Notes under the pieces: generated by a model | What the model was told of the DNA's origin: nothing | Database searches by the model: none | Seen by the model: the letters and a program-made list of their open reading frames with translations, nothing else | Program-made: the position numbers and the translations under genes | Shown: positions 42,668 to 51,790 of the stretch, in pieces | Layout of the letters: every line of letters begins with the position of its first letter | How positions within the stretch are numbered: the first letter of the stretch is position 1 | Assembly (NCBI GenBank): GCA_934217675.1 | Contig: CAKQCV010000002.1 | Span: 54,057-118,056, forward strand | Source: an uncultured Prevotella sp. | GTDB taxonomy: Bacteria; Bacteroidota; Bacteroidia; Bacteroidales; Bacteroidaceae | Reading direction: 5' to 3' | Length of the DNA stretch: 64,000 nucleotides

Positions 42668-44077
42668 TTAGAATGCTATGCTCATACCTAAAGAAACATT
42701 GGCATTAGAGCTGAGAGGAATGAATTCTTTGCTTGTCTTGCCAAGAATATGATCCATGCCAACATACAAATTAATGCCTTTAGGATGAAGATTCAAAACC
42801 CATCCCATGCTTGTGGTAAAGCTACTGACAGCAAAATTCACACCACCATCAATCCATTTCAGTGGCTTCCAGTTTGCACTCAATCTTCCTTCTGTCCATG
42901 TAAAGTCACCATTTATGCGAGTACTGCTTAGAAGTCCGAAAGTCATTTTGCGGTAAACAGGCAGAGTATATTCACATCCCAAATTTACAGTAGCTCCGAT
43001 ACCTGTAGAGCGGCTACCTTTGTCGCCGTCATTCCTCAAGTTTATAAAGTCCTTTATTTGGTCACTATACTTGTCCGTTTGGTCATCAATGGTATTTCCG
43101 CCTTCCGATTTTACTGATGTATCATGAAATCCGTTGAATTCAAAGCTCTTGCTTCGGTTTACGGCTCTTATATTGTTTTTCCAGTTGATGAATCCAAGAT
43201 CAAGAACAGATGCACTAACAGTCCAGTCATCATTTATTTTATATATAGCACCCAAGTCTACCGCCATACCAAAGCCACTCAGTCCGTAGCCGTCAACCTC
43301 AATATCGTCAACTTTTTCATACGTGCCTTTGGTTTCGTCTTTGTATTCTTCTGTTTTTGTCTTGTAGCTGAAACCTAATACAGAAACTTCAGTGAGTGCA
43401 TCTCCGCTTACAGTCCATTTATCTGTTCCAGAAAGGTCTGCTTTAACATCTTTGAATTTAAAGTCTGCTCGTCCTAATCCGAACAAGAATTTTAATTTTG
43501 CACCGATGCGCAGTTTGTCGTTGATTTTGTGAGAGTGACCAAGAGCTAACTCTGCATACGACTGAGCATTGATACCAATGTCTCCAATATTATATGTATT
43601 GTTTCCTATATTGCGTGCAAAAGCAAAAAGTTCGTATGGGAGAGACATACCGAATGATGACTTTGAATTGATTTCAATAGTGTTATATCCTCCAAATCCT
43701 TTAAATCCTGCCGACAATATCGTTAGGTTTACATTTCCCACTACTCGGTTGTTACCGGAAGCAAAACCATCAAGAGCTTTACTGTCGGATATATATGGAT
43801 TCATGAAAGTGGTCATCTTTTTGTCACTGTCAACTCCATATCTTGGGTTATGCATAATAATATCTTCATAGCCAAAGTTGCCCTGGACATTTACATTTAC
43901 GTTACCAAGCACAGGGATACTGAAATATCCTTGGTCATTTCCGTATGCAGGGTTCATATCGTGGCGGAATGCATAATTGTCAGTGAAGTATGCTGAATTA
44001 AGATTCTGCGCCATGGCAGCACTGCCAATCATTAGCATTGCAGCCGTTAATATATGTTTGCTATATTTCTTTGTCAT
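42668..44077 (-). CDS. outer-membrane beta-barrel protein, probable DUF5723 family
   Basis: This 469-aa protein has a signal peptide (cleavage near AMAQ) followed by NSAYFTDNYAFRHDMNPAYG, a start I associate with Bacteroidota DUF5723 proteins, and many amphipathic strands to a C-terminal Phe (NVSLGMSIAF). The barrel is of the FadL/PorV-like type by appearance. It follows a large lipoprotein by 21 bp and should be made with it; the pair may act together at the cell surface. Function unknown. Confidence 0.75.
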   Translation of the reverse strand: MTKKYSKHILTAAMLMIGSAAMAQNLNSAYFTDNYAFRHDMNPAYGNDQGYFSIPVLGNVNVNVQGNFGYEDIIMHNPRYGVDSDKKMTTFMNPYISDSKALDGFASGNNRVVGNVNLTILSAGFKGFGGYNTIEINSKSSFGMSLPYELFAFARNIGNNTYNIGDIGINAQSYAELALGHSHKINDKLRIGAKLKFLFGLGRADFKFKDVKADLSGTDKWTVSGDALTEVSVLGFSYKTKTEEYKDETKGTYEKVDDIEVDGYGLSGFGMAVDLGAIYKINDDWTVSASVLDLGFINWKNNIRAVNRSKSFEFNGFHDTSVKSEGGNTIDDQTDKYSDQIKDFINLRNDGDKGSRSTGIGATVNLGCEYTLPVYRKMTFGLLSSTRINGDFTWTEGRLSANWKPLKWIDGGVNFAVSSFTTSMGWVLNLHPKGINLYVGMDHILGKTSKEFIPLSSNANVSLGMSIAF

Positions 44078-44098
44078 AATAGTCTTGTATGTATTGGG

Positions 44099-45847
44099 TT
44101 AATTAAAGTCACCGATTACTTTTCCTACAATTTTAATCTTAATATCATCAACAAGTAGAGTGTGTTTCTCTGCATTCAGCACGATACCTTTCACATCACT
44201 GTTTGCTTTACCTGAGACAGTGAATATCAGTCCGTCAAGTTTTTTTAGAGCACCAGTTTTTGTTTGTGATATTTTAATTTCGATAGGGGACGTTTTCTCA
44301 CTGATTCCGTCATTTGATGCGGTAATGTCTTTTTTTACCAAATAAATGTCAATGCCATCAATTTTCTTCTTGTTGATGTCAACAGCTGTCACTTCAATAG
44401 ACAGGTGTGCTGGAACACAACTTGTAACGTTGGCAGTAGCACTGACATAAGTTTCGTTATTGATAAAATCGATGTCTTTAACGTTATCGTTCCATCCATC
44501 AAGAGTGTCTCTATATTCTATATTGGCATTTTCTTCAAAAGCAATAGGCGCATCTACAGCGTAGGATGTTTTTATATTATACTCTTTTCCAAATTCAAAG
44601 GAACTGATTTTTTCATTATTTGCTTTTGCTGTAGCTGTGAATTTTATGCGGTCTGGTATCGTCTTTATCAAGTTTGACAGGTCTGTTTTCTCTATAACTT
44701 GATCGTACCCCGTTATTTCATTTGCTTTTCTGCAGATGCATATATTAGATGTAGTATTGGCATTTACTTTGATGCCGTTTATGTCAACCTTTGCAATTTC
44801 CTGTCCGTTTTTTACAGAAGTTAATGTTCCGTCAATAATGCCTTCAACCCCCATGTCGTTGCTGATGTTTACAGAAATCTGTGGATTGTATAGGTCAACC
44901 ACTACGTTGCCTCCTTTAAGGAAATCAGGTACTCCAGTAATTGTCACGTCACCAAGGTTGTTTAAGTTAATAGTTGGATTGAAACGTCCGGTAGCTGAAT
45001 TTATCGTAAGTTCACCCACAGTCATTGCTCCTTCAATTCGTCCGATGCTTCCAGACATTTGTGTACTGGTAACAGTACCATATGCGGATATATAAACTTG
45101 TCCGACAATTTTTATAGTCTTGTCGTTCTGTGTTATCTCGTTTCCATTTGTATTATTAATTGTGAAGTCAAGTTTGTTGACCTTTACCTTTATCGAAAGC
45201 TCTTTGTTTGTAGGCACATTTTTAAATGTTAGTGTGGAGCCATTTATATTAGGAGTAATAGAGCTTCCAGCATCGGTAACTGTCATGTAGTCAGGCAATG
45301 TTATTGCTATGTCTTGGAATTCAGATACGACAGAATGCAGTGCAGAAGGGAATTTGACGGATAGTGTAATTATTCCGTTAATATTAGCCGAAACCAGTTC
45401 TGTAACTTCTGTTGGTTTGTTGCCTTGATATTCAAATTCAAAGATTTTTCCACTTGCAGTAATAGAACCCGAAACTTTTTTAAGTCCTTTCTTTGCGGAT
45501 GCAGTAGAAAAGCTCAAGTCAATAGGAAAAGCAACAGGTTCACCTTGTTTCTTGATTGTTATCTTATTGATATTAGGATGTGTTTCTGTTGTGTTGCCTT
45601 CCTGTCTGAACACATAGTCGTGGTTTTCATCTTCTTTTACGCTGCCGTTTTCTTCAAGTTCAAGAATTTCCCTGAGTTTGATTTTCTCAGTAGAGCTTGT
45701 TGGTATTTCCAATCCGTCACCACCGATACCGATGGTAGAGTCAATTTGGTCAAAATCATAGTCCTTGTCAGAGCATCCGGTCAGTGTGAGAGCTCCGGCA
45801 ATCAACAATGATGACATTAACCTTACATTTAAAGGCTTCCTGTTCAT
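44099..45847 (-). CDS. large beta-rich lipoprotein of unknown function
   Basis: This 582-aa protein has a lipobox LTGC (Cys25), then DYDFDQIDSTIGIGGDG and long alternating beta-type sequence with several similar segments (for example SATGRFNPTINLNNLGDVTI, VVDLYNPQISVNISNDMG) that suggest repeated immunoglobulin-like or LEA-like folds. It is co-transcribed with the downstream barrel protein. No family name can be given with confidence. Confidence 0.7.
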   Translation of the reverse strand: MNRKPLNVRLMSSLLIAGALTLTGCSDKDYDFDQIDSTIGIGGDGLEIPTSSTEKIKLREILELEENGSVKEDENHDYVFRQEGNTTETHPNINKITIKKQGEPVAFPIDLSFSTASAKKGLKKVSGSITASGKIFEFEYQGNKPTEVTELVSANINGIITLSVKFPSALHSVVSEFQDIAITLPDYMTVTDAGSSITPNINGSTLTFKNVPTNKELSIKVKVNKLDFTINNTNGNEITQNDKTIKIVGQVYISAYGTVTSTQMSGSIGRIEGAMTVGELTINSATGRFNPTINLNNLGDVTITGVPDFLKGGNVVVDLYNPQISVNISNDMGVEGIIDGTLTSVKNGQEIAKVDINGIKVNANTTSNICICRKANEITGYDQVIEKTDLSNLIKTIPDRIKFTATAKANNEKISSFEFGKEYNIKTSYAVDAPIAFEENANIEYRDTLDGWNDNVKDIDFINNETYVSATANVTSCVPAHLSIEVTAVDINKKKIDGIDIYLVKKDITASNDGISEKTSPIEIKISQTKTGALKKLDGLIFTVSGKANSDVKGIVLNAEKHTLLVDDIKIKIVGKVIGDFN

Positions 45848-45930
45848 GAGTCATTAGGTTTTTGTTAGTGAATGTTATTTTTTTTGTGTTGATGCAATGT
45901 TATATTACATAAACATGTTCTTTATGTCTG

Positions 45931-45961
45931 CAAATATATACAAAAAAGCACAAAGTTCAAA
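45931..45961 (-). promoter_or_regulatory. promoter of the lipoprotein/DUF5723 operon
   Basis: TATATTTG (complement of 45931-45938) and TTTG (complement of 45958-45961) are 19 bp apart on the minus strand, 84 bp from the start at 45847. Confidence 0.7.
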
Positions 45962-45997
45962 AAAGATTAATAAGATTTGTTTAATAATAAAAAGAAA

Positions 45998-46044
45998 TTG
46001 ATATATAAAGCCGATGCATTGCTATGTTCTGCTTTATATATCAA
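45998..46044 (-). terminator. terminator of the sigma/beta-barrel operon
   Basis: A perfect 14-bp inverted repeat (TTGATATATAAAGC with its complement at 46031-46044) and 19-nt loop begin 19 bp after the stop at 46063. Confidence 0.68.
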
Positions 46045-46062
46045 CTATCTGTAGTTTTTGTT

Positions 46063-47346
46063 TTATTCAAAAGAATATCGGATGCCAAATTTCAAATTGA
46101 AGCAAAGTGGCTTTTCGCTGTATGCTGTTTTTATATTACTTCCATTGTCAATATAATATCCGACTCCAGGCTCTACATATACTCCAATTCCCTTTATTGC
46201 GTTAAGCTGAATACCTGCGGCTATATTTGTAGACCATTGTAGCTCCTTCATCTTGATATTTTCGCTATCTTCAGAAAGCGTTTTTCCATTAAGTCTATAT
46301 TCTGTAGAAGTCTTTCCTTTGATATTCTTCTCAGCCATTCCGCCTATTGATGCATATACGTTTAGCCATTTGTTCCTCCACAGACTGTAGTCCAAGTTTA
46401 TCGGTATACCTATGAAGTGCAGTTTTTGTTGGGTAATGTTGTAGTTATCGTCAGTTCCTTGTTTTATGTCGGACGACAGATAAGAATATGTTACCCCCGT
46501 CTCTATACCAATTTTTGAGGTTAGGGAATATCTTACAGAAAATCCAAATCTTATTGGTTGATGATGTTTAACATTGTCGTTTTCGTTTTTTCCAACAAGG
46601 TAGTGAGTATTTCTATTTGCATCATTTTTATTGTCAGGAATGCAAAAGAATAATGCGTCATTCGCTACAGGCATGACTGTTGCTGTTTGCGTTCCGCCAT
46701 TTGTCATTGTATTTGCTGCAAACATGCTTGCAGTTATCTTACTTCTGTTCTCCTTTTTGCTTTCTGCTTTATAAGTGTTGTTTTGGCTTGAATATTGGGT
46801 AAAATTCTTTGAATACGAATAATTTCTCTTTATGGCAGTAGGTTCTTGTTCCTTTTTTTCTGCTCTGTTACTGCATTTGTCAATGTTGTTTTCTTTATCT
46901 CCTAAGTTTTCCACACTATTATTGCTTTCGTCAGAAAGTGTGGATAACTTCTCAGAAAGTGTGGATAACTTTTCAACCGTTGTCTTTTCCGAGTATTCTT
47001 TTATAGATTGTGCAGAAGCGATAATCTTACTTTCAGCATTATCTTTTTCTGTATCTTTATTCTTTGCTATACCTCTTGTTTGCTTTTCAGCAGTTAAGAC
47101 ACACTTTTCATTTTCTTTCTTGTTTGTATTAAAGAAGATTCCAACCAGTCCTGTAACACATGCAGCTGCCGCAATAGTGCTGATAACAATTAGTTTAGAG
47201 TTCTTCTTTGGCTTTTCTTGTTTGCCGATGATATTTTTTTCATTGGCAGACAACACTTTGCTTATGTCATTCCACAAATCCTCTGGGGCAGATTCTTTGT
47301 AATCCGCCATTGAGCTTTGCAGTTTGTCTTTCCATTCTTCTTTCAT
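46063..47346 (-). CDS. inner-membrane helix plus C-terminal beta-barrel protein, putative sigma regulator
   Basis: This 427-aa protein has about 48 cytoplasmic residues (WKDKLQSSMADYKESAPEDLWNDI), a single membrane helix (LIVISTIAAAACVTGLVGIFF, residues about 50-71), a long low-complexity Lys/Glu/Ser/Asn linker (to about 245), and eight or so C-terminal amphipathic strands ending in FGIRYSFE, typical of small outer-membrane barrels. It starts 11 bp after the ECF sigma gene. Related Bacteroidota genes sit in the same place, which suggests an anti-sigma or sensor spanning both membranes (inference). The linker carries two DnaA-box-like DNA repeats. Confidence 0.72.
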   Translation of the reverse strand: MKEEWKDKLQSSMADYKESAPEDLWNDISKVLSANEKNIIGKQEKPKKNSKLIVISTIAAAACVTGLVGIFFNTNKKENEKCVLTAEKQTRGIAKNKDTEKDNAESKIIASAQSIKEYSEKTTVEKLSTLSEKLSTLSDESNNSVENLGDKENNIDKCSNRAEKKEQEPTAIKRNYSYSKNFTQYSSQNNTYKAESKKENRSKITASMFAANTMTNGGTQTATVMPVANDALFFCIPDNKNDANRNTHYLVGKNENDNVKHHQPIRFGFSVRYSLTSKIGIETGVTYSYLSSDIKQGTDDNYNITQQKLHFIGIPINLDYSLWRNKWLNVYASIGGMAEKNIKGKTSTEYRLNGKTLSEDSENIKMKELQWSTNIAAGIQLNAIKGIGVYVEPGVGYYIDNGSNIKTAYSEKPLCFNLKFGIRYSFE

Positions 47347-47357
47347 CGGTAAAAACT

Positions 47358-47906
47358 TTAGAGAGTTCGTTTATATTCTTTTATCATTTTTGCCATCAAC
47401 GCCTTTGCATGAAAAAGCTGTGATGCAGACGAAGTGGCCTTTATATTTAAGATGGTTGAAATTTCCTTATGACTTTTGTTTTCAAAAACATATAGATTGA
47501 GTACTGTTCTATACCCATCCGGTAGCCTCTTTATCATATTCTGCAATACTTCAGGCGGTATACCTTCTACATCTGGATCTTCATTGTCGGTAGCTTTGAG
47601 TGCGGCAGTTTCATCGTGTATGAGATTAAGTCTGCCAGAAGCTTTTATGAAATTTATCGACATGTTCACGACGATTCTTGTCATCCAAGCTTTTAGAGAA
47701 CCTTCTCCTCTATATTTAAAGGTATTTATTTGTGTGAATATCTTGATGAATGCTTCTTGCAGAATATCTTTTACGTCATCCTTATCTATTACATAGCGCG
47801 AACAAACGGCAACAAGACCCTCTATATATTTGTCATAGAGAGCCTTTGCTGCAGTATTGTCGCCATTATGTAGCTTTTCCAAGATTTGTTCTTCCGTGAT
47901 ATTCAC
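47358..47906 (-). CDS. ECF-type RNA polymerase sigma factor
   Basis: This 182-aa protein has region 2 (KALYDKYIEGLVAVCSRYV, DDVKDILQEAFIKIFTQI) and region 4 (LPDGYRTVLNLYVFENKSHKEISTIL). It is typical of the Bacteroidota ECF group that precedes a membrane/barrel protein. It lies between a NigD-like lipoprotein (17 bp upstream) and the membrane/barrel protein (11 bp downstream), forming a regulated envelope operon. Confidence 0.94.
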   Translation of the reverse strand: MNITEEQILEKLHNGDNTAAKALYDKYIEGLVAVCSRYVIDKDDVKDILQEAFIKIFTQINTFKYRGEGSLKAWMTRIVVNMSINFIKASGRLNLIHDETAALKATDNEDPDVEGIPPEVLQNMIKRLPDGYRTVLNLYVFENKSHKEISTILNIKATSSASQLFHAKALMAKMIKEYKRTL

Positions 47907-47923
47907 TTTATCTTGATTCTTTT

Positions 47924-48649
47924 TTATTTTGTCGTGTAGTCGAATTCGGCAGTCTTCTCCCCCTCGAATGATTGGTATTTAACTTTGAGCTTTACAGTTT
48001 TCCCATTTGTACTTGGTAATGATTTTAGTGAGAATGCTACTGTAGTATATGAGAATTGTCCTCTTGTGTCACCGTATGCATTTTGTCTTAATTCAACCTC
48101 GTATGGGTCATTAGGATTTACACCGGTAAGGAGATTTATAAAATGCGGTTTGGAATTTCCTCCCCATACTGTTCCGATTCCGAGAGTCAGATAATTGTCT
48201 TCACATACTGTAGGGAAATATTTGTATATTTCTATAGGGTCGTTTCCGTACACCTCATTGTTTTTGTCGCCAAGTGTCAGTACTGCAGGTTTTGTAAGCA
48301 CACTGTCAATATTGTTCACGACAACTGCTTCTGTGAATGGTGCGGCATTATTGCCTACAACTCTGTAATTTACAAATGCCCGAACCTCTTTTCCGTTAAA
48401 AGGATGCTCTTTCATATTTGTTGGCAGCAGTGTCGTGCTATCATCAAGTTGTAAGTATACGGTATTGTCAGCGGCTGTCTTTACTGTTACTATAGCGTTG
48501 GGTTGATTTACCGATGGACAAATCACGTAGTTGTAGTTGTCGTCATCATCCCAATCGCACGATTGCATCAATGGTGTTGTTGTTATAGCCAGAAGCAGAG
48601 CAGCAATAAGTCTGCTGCTTGTAATAAGTTTATTTTTCAAATTTTTCAT
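47924..48649 (-). CDS. NigD-like lipoprotein
   Basis: This 241-aa protein has a lipobox (TPLMQSCDWDDDD) and two beta domains resembling NigD family N- and C-terminal domains (CPSVNQPNAIVTVKT; EVELRQNAYGDTRGQFSYTTVAFSL). NigD was named from a Prevotella bacteriocin (nigrescin) locus; most homologues have no bacteriocin link. The frame allows a start at 48658, but MKNLKNKLITSSR at 48649 is a better leader. It is first of the three-gene sigma operon. Confidence 0.8.
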   Translation of the reverse strand: MKNLKNKLITSSRLIAALLLAITTTPLMQSCDWDDDDNYNYVICPSVNQPNAIVTVKTAADNTVYLQLDDSTTLLPTNMKEHPFNGKEVRAFVNYRVVGNNAAPFTEAVVVNNIDSVLTKPAVLTLGDKNNEVYGNDPIEIYKYFPTVCEDNYLTLGIGTVWGGNSKPHFINLLTGVNPNDPYEVELRQNAYGDTRGQFSYTTVAFSLKSLPSTNGKTVKLKVKYQSFEGEKTAEFDYTTK

Positions 48650-48732
48650 GTTATACATTCCTTTCTTTTTTGTTGTCTATTTAGTAAACAATGCGAGAAA
48701 GGAAATATTGCATGCGTGATGTTTGAAAAATG

Positions 48733-49200
48733 TTATCCTTTTCTTCCGAAATCAGCAGGAACCTCTCCCCATTTTTTTGTTTCCCATTTCAGTATGGGCA
48801 CTCTAAAACTGTGGGTCTGAAGCCATTTTTCGGCTCTTCCTATAACATTATACAGTTGTGCAGTTTTTGAGGTTCGTTCAAGTTTTGTCTTGCATTGCCC
48901 CTTGCTAACCCACAGAATTGCATTATGGCTATCGGAGTATATAGTCTTTTGTATTCCTTTTTGTTCCATGAGTGCCAATGCATGTACAATGGCAAGGAAT
49001 TCCCCGATATTGTTCGTCCCATGTACTGGTCCGAAATGGAAAACTACAGCCCCTGTTGCCAAGTCAATACCTCGGTATTCCATTGGTCCCGGATTCCCTG
49101 AGCATGCAGCGTCTACCGCCCAAGCGTTTGCTGTAACTTCTATTGGTAGAGGTAGCACAGTGTCGTTTCTGTAGTCAGGTGGCGAAACTAAATCTTTCAT
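48733..49200 (-). CDS. RNase H-like protein
   Basis: This 155-aa protein has the RNase H fold signature: VDAACSGNPGPMEYRG (first Asp), NNIGEFLAIVHAL (Glu), YSDSHNAILWV (Asp) and a final ADFGRKG Asp. It probably degrades RNA in RNA-DNA hybrids. It lacks the N-terminal hybrid-binding domain of longer Bacteroidota RNase H proteins. The frame extends to 49257 but ATG 49200 gives MKDLVSPPDYRND, and the extension has no family support. It follows argS by 89 bp. Confidence 0.82.
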   Translation of the reverse strand: MKDLVSPPDYRNDTVLPLPIEVTANAWAVDAACSGNPGPMEYRGIDLATGAVVFHFGPVHGTNNIGEFLAIVHALALMEQKGIQKTIYSDSHNAILWVSKGQCKTKLERTSKTAQLYNVIGRAEKWLQTHSFRVPILKWETKKWGEVPADFGRKG

Positions 49201-49289
49201 TTTATGAAGGAATAAAAATGAGGTGGCAGAATGCTTCTTGTATAAAAATCCTGTCACCTCAAAATGAAGTCTTTTCTTGTATTATAGTA

Positions 49290-51107
49290 TTACATACGCT
49301 CTGGAACCTCGATACCGAGCAGAGCCATACCGTTCTTTATAGTTTTTGCCACATTCTTTGCAATGACAAGTCTCACAACCTTTTCCTCGTTGCTTTCAGC
49401 ATTCAGAATGCTGTAGTCATGATAGAACTGGTTGAAGTCTTTTGTCAGTTCATAACAGTAGTTGGCAATTCCGCTTGGCGAATAGTCTTTTCCTGCCTGG
49501 CGCACAGCAGCACCAAATTCGTCCATCTTTTGTATCAGTTCCGTTTCTTTCTGGTTCAGTGGCATATTATCGACTAAAGTTTCCGGAATTTCAACTCCCT
49601 GTTCTGCTGCCTTGCGCAGAATACTTCTGATTCGTGCATAGGTATACTGTATGAAAGGACCGGTATTTCCGTTGAAATCAATGCTTTCTGCTGGATTGAA
49701 CAACATGTTCTTTCTTGCATCAACTTTCAGTATGAAGTATTTCAGTGCGCCCATGCCAACGATTCTTGCAATTTCGTTGCGTTCATCCTCAGTCATGTCT
49801 TTAAATTTACCGAGCTCTTCGCTTGTTTTCTTTGCATCGGCAACCATTGTTTCAATCAAGTCGTCGGCATCAACCACAGTTCCTTCACGGCTCTTCATTT
49901 TTCCGTTTGGCAGTTCAACCATTCCGTAAGAGAAGTGCACCAGTTCTTTTCCCCATTTGAATCCAAGTCGGTCGAGCAAGATAGATAGCACCTGGAAGTG
50001 ATAGTTCTGCTCGTTGCCTACAACATAAATCATCTTGTCGATAGGGTAGTCTTTGAATCTCATTTCTGCTGTACCGATGTCTTGTGTCATGTATACAGAT
50101 GTTCCGTCAGAGCGCAGCAACAGCTTTTGGTCGAGTCCCTCATTTGTAAGGTCAGCCCATACACTATTGTCTTCATGACGTTCAAAGAGTCCTTTTTCCA
50201 GTCCTTCTTCAACTTTTGCCTTTCCCTTGAGGTAAGTTTGCGACTCATAGTAAATCTTGTCAAATCCAACACCAAGGTTTTTGTATGTTTCATCAAAGCC
50301 AGCATAAACCCAAGAGTTCATTTTCTCCCAAAGGTCGCGCACTTCTTTGTCGCCATGCTCCCATTTTACGAGCATCTCGTGAGCCTCCTTGATAAGAGGA
50401 GCCTCATCTTTAGCTTTCTTTTCGGCAGCCTCTTCGTTCATGCCTTCTTTTACGTACTGCTCTTTTAGATTCTTAACCTCTTCGCGGTAATGCTTGTCGA
50501 ATGCTACATAGAAGTCACCGATAAGATGGTCTCCCTTTTTTCCGCTTGTTTCAGGAGTAACGCCGTTGCCCCATTTCAGCCAAGCCAGCATAGACTTGCA
50601 TATATGTATACCTCTGTCGTTTACAATGTTTGTCTTTACCACTTTGTTGCCATTGGCTGCCATGATCTGAGCCAAAGACCATCCCAGCAAGTTGTTTCTA
50701 ACATGTCCCAAGTGCAGAGGTTTGTTTGTGTTAGGCGAAGAATATTCAATCATGACGAGTGGAGAATTTTCATTAGCCTGAATCTCTCCATACTTTTCAT
50801 CATTGTTGATGTCGTTTAACATTCCAATCCATGCTGCAGGAGCAATGACGAGGTTCAGGAAACCTTTAACCACGTTATAGTCAGCTACAGCCTTGCAGTT
50901 CTGCTTCATCCATTCGCCAATTTCGGCAGCAGTATCCTCTGGTTTCTTCTTTGATATTTTTAGGAACGGGAAAACAACGAGCGTGAGGCTTCCCTCAAAC
51001 TCCTTTTTCGTTTTTTGTACTTGCACCATCTTCTCCGGCACATCCTGTCCGTAGAGTGCTTTCACGGCTTCCTTTGCCGCATTGTTTATTTCGTTTAGTA
51101 TATTCAT
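49290..51107 (-). CDS. argS: arginyl-tRNA synthetase
   Basis: This 605-aa class I synthetase charges tRNA-Arg. It shows YSSPNTNKPLHLGHVRNNLLG with the HIGH-type HLGH, the KMSK-like KMKSREGT, and a C-terminal DALR-type anticodon domain. The frame opens at 51140, but a TAACTTTG promoter box covers that position, so the ATG at 51107 is chosen. It has its own promoter within the gap to the YhcH-like gene. Confidence 0.96.
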   Translation of the reverse strand: MNILNEINNAAKEAVKALYGQDVPEKMVQVQKTKKEFEGSLTLVVFPFLKISKKKPEDTAAEIGEWMKQNCKAVADYNVVKGFLNLVIAPAAWIGMLNDINNDEKYGEIQANENSPLVMIEYSSPNTNKPLHLGHVRNNLLGWSLAQIMAANGNKVVKTNIVNDRGIHICKSMLAWLKWGNGVTPETSGKKGDHLIGDFYVAFDKHYREEVKNLKEQYVKEGMNEEAAEKKAKDEAPLIKEAHEMLVKWEHGDKEVRDLWEKMNSWVYAGFDETYKNLGVGFDKIYYESQTYLKGKAKVEEGLEKGLFERHEDNSVWADLTNEGLDQKLLLRSDGTSVYMTQDIGTAEMRFKDYPIDKMIYVVGNEQNYHFQVLSILLDRLGFKWGKELVHFSYGMVELPNGKMKSREGTVVDADDLIETMVADAKKTSEELGKFKDMTEDERNEIARIVGMGALKYFILKVDARKNMLFNPAESIDFNGNTGPFIQYTYARIRSILRKAAEQGVEIPETLVDNMPLNQKETELIQKMDEFGAAVRQAGKDYSPSGIANYCYELTKDFNQFYHDYSILNAESNEEKVVRLVIAKNVAKTIKNGMALLGIEVPERM

Positions 51108-51137
51108 ATCAGAATTTTGCCAATTGTTAAAGTTGTG

Positions 51138-51145
51138 CAAAGTTA
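51138..51145 (-). promoter_or_regulatory. -7 box of argS
   Basis: The minus strand reads TAACTTTG, 31 bp before the argS start. It overlaps an alternative ATG at 51140 and so rules it out. Confidence 0.6.
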
Positions 51146-51151
51146 AGAATT

Positions 51152-51778
51152 TTATTCCACATAGTCAATTTTAAGCACGATAACTCGTATGTTTTGGTCT
51201 TCAAGATTGGTAGCAACCTTAGCAATGTGCCAATCTGAGGGGAAGCATATCACGAAATGCTTTGGTGTAGAGTTGAAGAAATGTGTTTTCTCCTTGTCAT
51301 AATCATAATGGATAACATCGCGCTTTGCGTCATATTCGCAGTTCGGAGTTGATGACTTATGGTCGAGCAGTCCGAATCCCTCTGTGCCTTTCACTACATA
51401 CATGAAGTCGATAACTTTGCGGTGTGATTCGGAACCACGCTTTTCAAGAGGTTCATTCTTGCTGTCTTCAACCGACACTCTTATGCTTGTGCCGGGCACG
51501 TTTGTTTTTCCTTTTGGAATATTCAGCAAGTCGGTTTCTGCAAGCCATTTGAACGCTGCATCCCACTGAGCCTTGTTCTTGTGGTACTGTGAATAGAATT
51601 CCTGCAAGTTTACGGTTTTGTCCGGCATAGCGTCAAATCCGTTTTTCCATTCACCTTTAGTTACCCATGCCGCAACTTGCTTTTTTGATGCATTTGTTTT
51701 TTTCTTTGCGTTAACGGTTGCTGTGCATAATAATGTAGCAACGGCTAATACTGCAACTTTCAGAATATTAAATCTCAT
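51152..51778 (-). CDS. exported YhcH/YjgK/YiaL family protein
   Basis: This 208-aa protein has a signal peptide (cleavage after TVNA) and a cupin-like domain resembling the YhcH/YjgK/YiaL family (ESHRKVIDFMYVVKG, FFNSTPKHFVICFPSDWH, IRVIVLKIDYVE). Family members are usually cytosolic and linked to sialic acid or sugar-acid use; an exported form is unusual. It lies between nadD-GT and argS in the same direction, 12 bp after the fusion gene. The substrate is unknown. Confidence 0.8.
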   Translation of the reverse strand: MRFNILKVAVLAVATLLCTATVNAKKKTNASKKQVAAWVTKGEWKNGFDAMPDKTVNLQEFYSQYHKNKAQWDAAFKWLAETDLLNIPKGKTNVPGTSIRVSVEDSKNEPLEKRGSESHRKVIDFMYVVKGTEGFGLLDHKSSTPNCEYDAKRDVIHYDYDKEKTHFFNSTPKHFVICFPSDWHIAKVATNLEDQNIRVIVLKIDYVE

Positions 51779-51790
51779 AATGGTATAATT

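Noticed and set aside
46907..46968. DnaA-box cluster as a replication origin
   Set aside because: It lies within coding sequence, has no adjacent AT-rich unwinding region and no dnaA or dnaN gene nearby.
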